This document shows positions 58,604 to 64,000 of a DNA stretch of 64,000 nt, piece by piece (positions within the stretch are counted from its first letter, which is position 1; every line of letters starts with the position of its first letter). The stretch lies in the NCBI GenBank assembly GCA_964422865.1, contig CAYRCU010000001.1, forward strand, positions 14,278-78,277, read 5' to 3'. A model generated the notes under the pieces. The model made no database searches and was not told where the DNA came from. It saw only the letters and a program-made list of their open reading frames with translations. This DNA is from CAYRCU01 sp964422865. GTDB lineage: Bacteria; Patescibacteriota; Microgenomatia; UBA8517. A program made the position numbers and the translations under genes.

Positions 58604-59496
58604 CTAAGGAATAATTACAAATTGGCCCATTTCTGATTTATCAAACTGCAAGTTCTCAAACCCCTTTTTTTTAAGTGCTTTTTCTAGCCTTTTCTTTAAC
58701 TCGGACACCTTTAGTTTCTTAAGCGTCATGGCTTTTTGAAAAATAGGATCTTTTTCCTTTTTTTCTTTTTCTTTCATTTCATCAAGAAAGGCTTTTATTC
58801 GATCCATTGTATGAAGGTAGGATTGACCATCTTTGTCGTTGTAACAAAACTCATTTCGGTATTTTTCCAAAAGCATTCCCTCCCTTTTTTCTTCTGCTTT
58901 TCGCTTTTTTCAGACTTTTTAAAGTCATGAACTTCTTTATTCTTGTAAGGGCAATTAGTGCAGGTTTCGATTGTTGTCATTACATGGTCTTTATGCTTTG
59001 AATCAACTTTTAGAGGATGATTGCACTAGGGGCAGTCGGGAAACTTTCGATGCCACTCCGTTCCATCTTCATGCAAAGCCTGTCTTTTCTTGCATTTGGT
59101 ACATTCGAGCATAAATAAAACTTGCCCATCTTCGTCATATGCACCAAGTATGTCTTTAGAGGTTACCTTTGTTGAGGAATAACATTCTTTGCACCCAACC
59201 CCTTCTGGGGCAGTAGCGTTATTAAATTTCTCCTGAATTTTTCTATCTCTATCCATCCACTTTTGGATAATGCCCTTTTTGCGACGGTAGCGCTCACCTT
59301 TGATTATATTTATCGTGTAACTTGCTACTTTGTGAACTTCTCTTTCGAATTTATTATCTGAATATTTCTTGAAATCTTTATCGTTGCGTTCCTTTTTAAA
59401 ACCATCTTTAATGTGCCAGTACCACCACAAACACTCCTCAATTGTGCCAAGATCGTATCTGTCAATGTAATATTGTTTGTGCTTTAAGTGCCTCAT
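58604..59496 (-). pseudogene. Zinc-ribbon gene broken by an amber codon and a frameshift
   Basis: The start at 59496 is MRHLKHKQYYIDRYDLGTIE. Zinc-type pairs are GCKECYSS and LECTKCKKRQ. At 59028-59026 the frame hits TAG inside FPDCP-stop-CNHPLKVDSK, and the same frame then continues with ETCTNCPYKN. A Gln codon (CAG) at that place would give a classic CPxC knuckle. Further on, an A6 run near 58880 must be A7 to reach MLLEKYRNEFCYNDKDGQ in the next frame. Repaired, the product is 297 residues with several Cys pairs. Family not recognised. Confidence 0.6.
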
Positions 59497-59512
59497 GCCT
59501 GTGATTTTTTCC

Positions 59513-60250
59513 TCAACCTTCGTTTGAATAAATATCAAGCAGTAGTTGAAAAGAATGTGTTCCGAGATACCATGCTCCAGCATTAAAAAGTATGGGAGAA
59601 ATACCATACTTGAGACATCTGTCAATAATTTTTTGTTTAACTACTTCTGTCCTTTTATCAGATTTGTCTATTAAATGAATAGCCCTAGCTACCTGAAGTA
59701 CCCACGTATCAATTGGTTGAAAGAATATTTGTTCACTTTCTTTTATATTTTTTTCTAATTTATATACAAGAGCGATATCACGAAGATAAAAGCACGCAAG
59801 CTTATCTCCAATTCCAAAAATACTTTTAAGGTCTTTATAAACCTTTCGGGATCTTCTATTCACAACTTCATCTTTTGAGTATTTAACAATGTTGTGGGAG
59901 CTAATATTTTTCAAAAATGTGATGCTGTCAATCACCATTTTTCTATCAACTCGATTGTTAACCCCGTTTTCTACCAGCTTGCTTTCAAGTTCTTTCAAAT
60001 TCCAATTGTCAATATTTTTGTCTTCCTTATAAACAACTTTTAAGATATTCAATGTTCGTTCTCTAAAGACATCGGAAATCTCATCCCGTCTGCCTCTGTA
60101 AAAACTCTTGGAGAAATAGAAGAGAAGTGCTTTATACCAATCTTTCGTTAATTTATCTTTTTCAAATATGGCTTCCTGTAAATATTCTCTAAGATAAGCT
60201 TTGCCCAATTTCTCTATTTGCTTTAATTTATTTTGTTGACTTTTTGCCAT
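59513..60250 (-). CDS. HhH-GPD DNA glycosylase-like protein
   Basis: A 245-residue helical protein with a helix-hairpin-helix: LKSIFGIGDKLACFYLRD, in which the Lys of GIGDK aligns with the catalytic Lys of OGG1-type bifunctional glycosylases (LPGVGTKVAD in the family). FQPIDTWVLQVARAI supplies the catalytic Asp. It should remove a damaged base, possibly with lyase activity. The rest is divergent. The downstream zinc-ribbon gene starts 16 bp after its stop. It is part of the direct-repeat islet with the LexA-like regulator. Confidence 0.75.
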   Translation of the reverse strand: MAKSQQNKLKQIEKLGKAYLREYLQEAIFEKDKLTKDWYKALLFYFSKSFYRGRRDEISDVFRERTLNILKVVYKEDKNIDNWNLKELESKLVENGVNNRVDRKMVIDSITFLKNISSHNIVKYSKDEVVNRRSRKVYKDLKSIFGIGDKLACFYLRDIALVYKLEKNIKESEQIFFQPIDTWVLQVARAIHLIDKSDKRTEVVKQKIIDRCLKYGISPILFNAGAWYLGTHSFQLLLDIYSNEG

Positions 60251-60308
60251 CTGTATTTTCTAAATTCACGAATTGCGTCTTAAATATCCCACTTAAGCCA
60301 CGAGTGCT

Positions 60309-60479
60309 CTACGAAACTAAATCTGGATCAATGGGGATAGGTGGTGGAGTGGAATTTTGTGTTCCATCCCAGTCTATCGACCCTGATGTATCCGGGATAG
60401 TTGTATTTTCTAGTGTGCACTTTTTGAGGATGCGAAACTCTGCCGATGGATTTTCTCCTCTTTGTTTATATTTGTTCAT
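60309..60479 (-). pseudogene. Chimeric fragment at the right direct repeat
   Basis: The first ten residues (MNKYKQRGEN) equal the nuclease start and derive from the repeat; then the frame continues with unrelated sequence (PSAEFRILKKCTLEN and so on to PIDPDLVS). A fusion produced by the duplication, probably not a functional gene. Confidence 0.4.
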
Positions 60480-60571
60480 TTTCTCCTGCCCAATCTTTAG
60501 CCAATAATTCTGCCTGCTCAAGGAAAATTTTAGTTACTCTCTCTTGTTTGTCAGAAAATCCGATTTGGCTG
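60451..60571. repeat. 121-bp direct repeat, right copy
   Basis: Partner of 56653-56773 in the same orientation with one mismatch. Breakpoints are sharp at both ends: the flanks share no similarity beyond it. Confidence 0.97.
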
Positions 60572-60594
60572 CGACTTGTTGAATATGTTACGAC
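60466..60594 (-). pseudogene. 3' fragment of a gene lost from both copies
   Basis: Reads VVTYSTSRSQIGFSDKQERV and on to AGENEQI, stop TAA at 60468-60466. The same C-terminal 34 residues occur at the left repeat copy. Here it extends 8 residues further before stops. It is the end of a gene that once preceded the nuclease gene. Confidence 0.5.
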
Positions 60595-60673
60595 CTATTA
60601 TAAACAAAATCCAGAACCCATTGTTAATTACAACTTCAGTTTTTTACAAGAATGATAAAGTGTTGTTTATAAA

Positions 60674-61218
60674 ATGCCCAAGAAAAAATCACTACAAAAA
60701 CGAGTTAAACCAGAAGATTTTTCACTTTCTTTTGACCCTGATATTATACTCAAGGAACTATCTCAGAAACGATACAAAAACGGCAAACAAAAACCGCTTT
60801 CACCAAAAGATGATCTTTTTAGGCCCTTAGTATTGGCGAGTTTAACAATGGCCTTCTTTTATCTGTAGTTGTTCCAGAGACTTACAAAACATTTGCTCTT
60901 GATACATCAAGAAAAATTCAAAAAGAATATGAGTGTACAACTGCAGCCGAAAAAGCTACTGCCGAGTTAATCGCAATCAACTTCGTCCGTGTACTAGAAA
61001 CTCAAAGAAAAATTAAAGATATTGAGAAGCAAGCTCACTTAAATTTGATGGATATAAAGTATCTCTCTGTGCTGAGTAAAGAATTAGACCGAGCCAACAG
61101 GCAATATATCTCAGCTTTACAAACTCTATACTCGCTAAAGCAACCACCTTTGTCAGTAAGTCTCAAGACGGATACTGCCTATTTAGCTAATCAGCAAGTA
61201 ATTCAAACAAACCTGTAA
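60674..61218 (+). pseudogene. Hypothetical gene with one-base frameshift
   Basis: From ATG 60674 the frame reads MPKKKSLQKRVKPEDFSLSF on to DDLFRPL; then coding continues only one base out of frame as SIGEFNNGLLLSVVVPETYK up to IQTNL, TAA at 61216. Adding one C to the CCC run near 60822 gives an intact 181-residue helical protein. The stop overlaps the next ATG (TAATG), so an operon is expected. No family is recognised. Confidence 0.55.
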
Positions 61219-61543
61219 TGAAATCATTAGACCCATACGATTTAGGAAAAAATAATCTTGTTGAGCATACACGGAAAATTAACATAAATGATTTAGTTAG
61301 ATTTGCCAACAAAGAACTAAAAAGACAGATTGTTAAATCTCAAGTGGAACTATTGGGACTCAGTATCAGTTTGATAACTTCAAAAACTCATTTTGAAGGA
61401 GAGAGACTATGGTTTTCCTGCCCTACTTGCAAAAAAGAGTTGGAATTATTTATAAACACAACGCTAACCAAATAATTGGGTGTAGGAAATGTCTTAACTT
61501 GAAATATAAAAAGCAGAGGTATAAAGGAATGGCGGGGCTTTAA
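61218..61543 (+). pseudogene. Zinc-ribbon-like gene with one-base frameshift
   Basis: The frame from ATG 61218 (MKSLDPYDLGKNNLVEHTRK) reaches WFSCPTCKK; at an A6 run it goes out of frame to a stop at 61475. With one more A it continues RVGIIYKHNANQIIGCRKCL to YKGMAGL, TAA at 61541. Two CxxC pairs (CPTC, CRKC) then form a proper zinc ribbon, strong evidence for the repaired frame (108 residues). Confidence 0.6.
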
Positions 61544-61664
61544 GAATGCAATTAAAAACCCTCCCTCTATCGGTAAAATGTGTTTGTCTATTAAAAAATG
61601 ACAATCACTCCGATATCGGGAGAGTTCGTTTCACAACTTTGCGCAAAATTGTGATGCTGGCACA

Positions 61665-62234
61665 TCATTCAGGTTTGTGGATACCAAGTTTGGTAAGCTC
61701 TTCTGCCAATTGGCTTAGTGCGTCCTCAATACCGCTTCTGTTGACGACTTCAAAGTCTGCCTTCTCCAGTACTTCATCAAGGTTGACCTCTGATAGGAAG
61801 CTATCTCTAAAGGTAAGTTCTACCTGTGCTTCCTCGTCAGTAGCTCCCATACGACCAGCCATCCTCACGGCACGCAGGATTTCGTCTGCTTTAACTGCAA
61901 CTACGATAATGCGTGCATTGATGAGACTTGAGCGCAGGATTTCATCCATTACTGGGCCGTAGCTTGCATCAATGACAACACCTTTACTACCCTTGAGAGC
62001 ATTGATGCGTCTCACGTTTTCTAGTGTTGTCTCCTTGACGAAAACTTCGTCTCCGACCTCAGCCAACCAATACCGTGTGCGTTTGTAGCCTTTGGTATAG
62101 GCAATGCCGCTATAGATGACATACTGCTCCATCAGGTCAAAACCATACAGGTCAATCAATCGCTTTGAGATGGTAGATTTCCCTGCACAACTAAAACCCG
62201 CAAGCACGATTACAGGTAATTTATCTATTGCCAT
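61665..62234 (-). CDS. P-loop nucleotide/dephospho-CoA-type kinase
   Basis: A 189-residue P-loop kinase: VIVLAGFSCAGKSTISKRL (Walker A, GxxxxGKST), VVIDASYGPVMDEILRSS, AVRMAGRMGATDEEAQVEL (LID-like). It resembles the AAA_17/AAA_18 and dephospho-CoA kinase-like P-loop group; the substrate is not clear. A strong AAAGGAG ribosome-binding site is 7-8 bp before the ATG, unlike most genes here. It overlaps the CrtC/AttH-like gene by 14 bp. GC content is higher than in neighbours. Confidence 0.8.
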   Translation of the reverse strand: MAIDKLPVIVLAGFSCAGKSTISKRLIDLYGFDLMEQYVIYSGIAYTKGYKRTRYWLAEVGDEVFVKETTLENVRRINALKGSKGVVIDASYGPVMDEILRSSLINARIIVVAVKADEILRAVRMAGRMGATDEEAQVELTFRDSFLSEVNLDEVLEKADFEVVNRSGIEDALSQLAEELTKLGIHKPE

Positions 62235-63162
62235 TTCGCTGCTCCTTTCTTATTCGGATGTATTCAGTTATCCCGTAGTGAAAGCTGTCGGACGACGAAA
62301 CAATGGCGTCTCCTGCCCACCTTAGATAAGTCGTAGAAAATCCTGCGTGAACTTCATTCACTCTAGAACGAAGTAAGGCGTCGGGATTAACTCTTGTTCT
62401 TAGTATCGCTCCAAACGGAAATGATACCACTGGTTCGCCACTCCATAATTCGGGGTTGTTGATACCGACAAGTTTCTCTAGATGAGGCACTTGACCACGA
62501 GCTGTGGAACTCTGGACACTGTTAGGTGAGACAATAGCATAGCGCTCAATTAGGTCATCTTTTTGCGTTTGTATGGCAAAAAAGACAGCCGAGCTTTTAC
62601 TTGAGCTGAAATGCCCCCACACCCAATCTGACACAAAGTCCTGAATGGAGATATTCCCCCATTGGTGGTCGTGGTAGATGACACCCTCTACAGAGTAATC
62701 CCCACTGTCTGTTTTCAAGTCCCCATTGAAACGCCCGAACGGCACTTGCAGTCGCCAGTAGCTTTGTTTGTCACCCTCCTGATACAAAACACACTCGTTT
62801 AGTATCAATGGCTTTGCTTGTTTGGTGATTACAACATCAAAAATTTCCCCAGAAGGGAAAATCAGGTGGATTAGAATCCTTGTATTATCTTCCGAGATTT
62901 TTCTATTTATCTCGGAGAGATGCAGATATTCTGAACTCCTCGTAATACCCCCATCAGATACAGCCATTCGTAGATATTGAGGCTCACGGCGTGGTAGTTG
63001 ATAGGACATTGACACATAAGGGCTTTTGCGAAGCCCAAATATGTCAGTTTCATGTAGAACTATGTTTGCGACAAAACCATCTGCCGAGGCAAAATGGAAA
63101 TACCACCATTCAAAATAGCCATCCACCTCGCTAAAATGAGAACCATTCACTAGCTGGTGCAT
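62221..63162 (-). CDS. CrtC/AttH-like lipocalin-fold protein
   Basis: A 313-residue protein from the ATG at 63162 (MHQLVNGSHFSEVDG), preceded by AAAGGAG at a good 5-6 bp distance; the in-frame ATG 15 bp upstream is less likely. FEWWYFHFASADGF and VIYHDHQWGNISIQDF are the hallmarks of the CrtC/AttH lipocalin superfamily (carotenoid 1,2-hydratase type; D-H-x-W-G). The exact reaction is unknown; CrtC hydrates carotenoids. GC content and ribosome site suggest transfer with the adjacent kinase gene. Confidence 0.8.
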   Translation of the reverse strand: MHQLVNGSHFSEVDGYFEWWYFHFASADGFVANIVLHETDIFGLRKSPYVSMSYQLPRREPQYLRMAVSDGGITRSSEYLHLSEINRKISEDNTRILIHLIFPSGEIFDVVITKQAKPLILNECVLYQEGDKQSYWRLQVPFGRFNGDLKTDSGDYSVEGVIYHDHQWGNISIQDFVSDWVWGHFSSSKSSAVFFAIQTQKDDLIERYAIVSPNSVQSSTARGQVPHLEKLVGINNPELWSGEPVVSFPFGAILRTRVNPDALLRSRVNEVHAGFSTTYLRWAGDAIVSSSDSFHYGITEYIRIRKEQRNGNR

Positions 63163-63251
63163 ATAAACTCCTTTCAATGTGCATATTTAGCGTACTTTGA
63201 TATACTAAACTCAGTATTATAGCTCAAAACGCTATAAACTTATAGTTTTTT

Positions 63252-63653
63252 ATGATAATAGACAAAACACTTGTTATCGCCAGCGCAGTTATAAAGAATG
63301 AAAAAGATGAAATATTGCTTCTCAAGCGTGGTAAGACAAAAACTTTTCAAGGATATTGGCAGCTCCCTGAAGGAAAATTAGAGGAGAAAGAAAAACCACA
63401 AGAAGCTCTCAGACGAGAAATAAAAGAGGAGCTGGGTGTTGAAGTAGGTAGTCTAGAGCTTGATGGTGTTAGCCAATCTACACTTGAGGCAAAGGGTATA
63501 AAGTATTTAGCTTTTAGAATAATTTTCAATGTGGAGTTAAGAGATGACAAAATAAGTTTAAGCGAGGAGCACTCCGCTTACAGGTGGATTGACCCCGAGA
63601 AAGCATCAGACTTAGAGCTTCTTCCTGGAATTTCAGAGGTTTTACAAATTTAA
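63252..63653 (+). CDS. Nudix hydrolase
   Basis: A 133-residue single-domain Nudix protein: LVIASAVIKNEKDEILLLKR, LPEGKLEEKEKPQEALRREI and KEELGVEV give the complete GX5EX7REUXEEXGU box. Size matches MutT/NUDT-type enzymes that hydrolyse oxidised or modified NTPs. A TATAGT box 5 nt before the ATG suggests leaderless start. Downstream DUF3850 fragment follows by 12 bp on the same strand. Confidence 0.93.
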   Translation: MIIDKTLVIASAVIKNEKDEILLLKRGKTKTFQGYWQLPEGKLEEKEKPQEALRREIKEELGVEVGSLELDGVSQSTLEAKGIKYLAFRIIFNVELRDDKISLSEEHSAYRWIDPEKASDLELLPGISEVLQI

Positions 63654-63665
63654 ATTGGCAGCAAC

Positions 63666-63800
63666 ATGAGTAAAAGAATAGAAAAGAAAGTTTGGCCAAA
63701 ATACTTTCAAGCAATCAAAGACGGGAAGAAGAATTATGAGTTAAGACTTGCAGATTGGGAATGCAAAGCGGTAGTTTTGGGAATATTCCTCCTTTTTTAA
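63666..63800 (+). pseudogene. Truncated DUF3850/ASCH-like gene
   Basis: The 44-residue frame starts MSKRIEKKVWPKYFQAIKDG and includes KKNYELRLADWECKA, typical of the N-terminal part of DUF3850/ASCH-type RNA-binding domains, then stops abnormally (VVLGIFLLF). Roughly half the domain is missing at a join with opposite-strand sequence. Confidence 0.55.
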
Positions 63801-64000
63801 TCTCGATGCACTCGTTTTTAAAAGGTCTTAATCCCTCAACTTTATATTTTAAACCGTGATAGCCCTTTTTCTTATACACAAGCGGTTCTTTTGCCACTAA
63901 AGATGCTTTCGCTAAATTCAGAAAACAGTAATAATATTCCAATGCAGATGAACGCGGAGGAAGTACCTTGGCTGAATAATAAAAACTTTTTGCTTGTCTA
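63715..64000 (-). CDS. YaaC-like protein, partial at both ends
   Basis: An open minus-strand frame runs in from the right edge: RQAKSFYYSAKVLPPRSSAL, then YYYCFLNLAKASLVAKEPLV, GYHGLKYKVEGLRPF and CIEIKKGGIFPK. The YYY-FLNLAKA and HGL features match the YaaC-like family (role unknown). It loses identity at about 63775, where the frame meets the antisense of the DUF3850 fragment and stops at 63715. The start lies beyond the window. Confidence 0.6.
   Translation of the reverse strand, partial: RQAKSFYYSAKVLPPRSSALEYYYCFLNLAKASLVAKEPLVYKKKGYHGLKYKVEGLRPFKNECIEIKKGGIFPKLPLCIPNLQVLTHNSSSRL

Noticed and set aside
59018..59036. Genome-wide TAG reassignment to a sense codon
   Set aside because: TAG ends several intact, well-recognised genes (for example cysS and rsmA), so the amber in the zinc-ribbon gene must be local.
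1..64000. UGA=Gly code as in Gracilibacteria/SR1
   Set aside because: TGA terminates several genes cleanly (for example the peptidase gene ending at 15609) and no conserved Gly is written TGA.

Overview
The window looks like chromosomal DNA of a Candidate Phyla Radiation (Patescibacteria) bacterium, probably close to the Microgenomates/WWE3 groups. This is an inference from AT-rich DNA, very tight packing, an archaeal-type (type II) GAPDH, an archaeal-looking KsgA/Dim1, typical CPR envelope proteins (DUF1573, DUF3105, short CcdA/DsbA pairs) and the small, compact forms of housekeeping genes. TAA, TAG and TGA all end intact genes, so the code is the standard bacterial one (table 11), not the UGA=Gly code of Gracilibacteria/SR1.

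Layout. 1-2.8 kb: uncharacterised genes and a palindromic dRS3-like repeat cluster. 2.8-13.5 kb: housekeeping (thioredoxin-like protein, SecA, bactofilin-like and PspC envelope proteins, RarA, SerRS, HD hydrolase, LysRS, GreA). 13.6-17.5 kb: small unknown genes, an HExxH peptidase and an alpha/beta hydrolase, with a remnant of a duplicated gene. 17.5-24.1 kb: CysRS, tRNA-Glu(CUC), Lon, L,D-transpeptidase, UppP, TruB and an internally deleted superoxide dismutase. 24.1-28.2 kb: secreted glycoside hydrolase, two nuclease-like proteins, type II GAPDH. 28.2-39.5 kb: a metal/thiol island with a CopB-type ATPase, two CsoR-family repressors each next to an inverted repeat, a five-gene csoR-DUF1573-rhodanese envelope operon, a compact arsR-merT-merP-merA mercury operon, then DsbA-CcdA-DUF3105. 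39.5-50.1 kb: M56/BlaI pair, ClpB, nucleotide-pool cleaning enzymes (an XTPase-Nudix fusion, a RdgB-like enzyme, a broken Nudix), an Asp/Glu racemase behind a transcription attenuator, KsgA, TyrRS and a DEAD-box helicase. 50.1-64 kb: accessory DNA with many broken genes, a queuosine-salvage protein, a membrane trypsin-like protease, and a 3.8 kb islet (LexA/UmuD-like regulator, GIY-YIG nuclease, HhH-GPD glycosylase) bounded by 121-bp direct repeats next to a RecB/Cas4-like nuclease. A two-gene cassette at 61.7-63.2 kb has strong Shine-Dalgarno sites and higher GC and looks imported.

How it works together. The metal island links Cu and Hg sensing (CsoR, ArsR), efflux or import, reduction (MerA) and envelope thiol chemistry. 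Many genes here appear to be leaderless: a TATAAT-like -10 box lies exactly 6-7 nt before the ATG in front of at least eight ORFs. The best candidates for undescribed biology are the CsoR-DUF1573 operon, the attenuator before the racemase, and the direct-repeat islet. Several broken genes between 50.5 and 61.6 kb differ from an intact frame by one base in a homopolymer, so read-level checking is needed before they are called pseudogenes.
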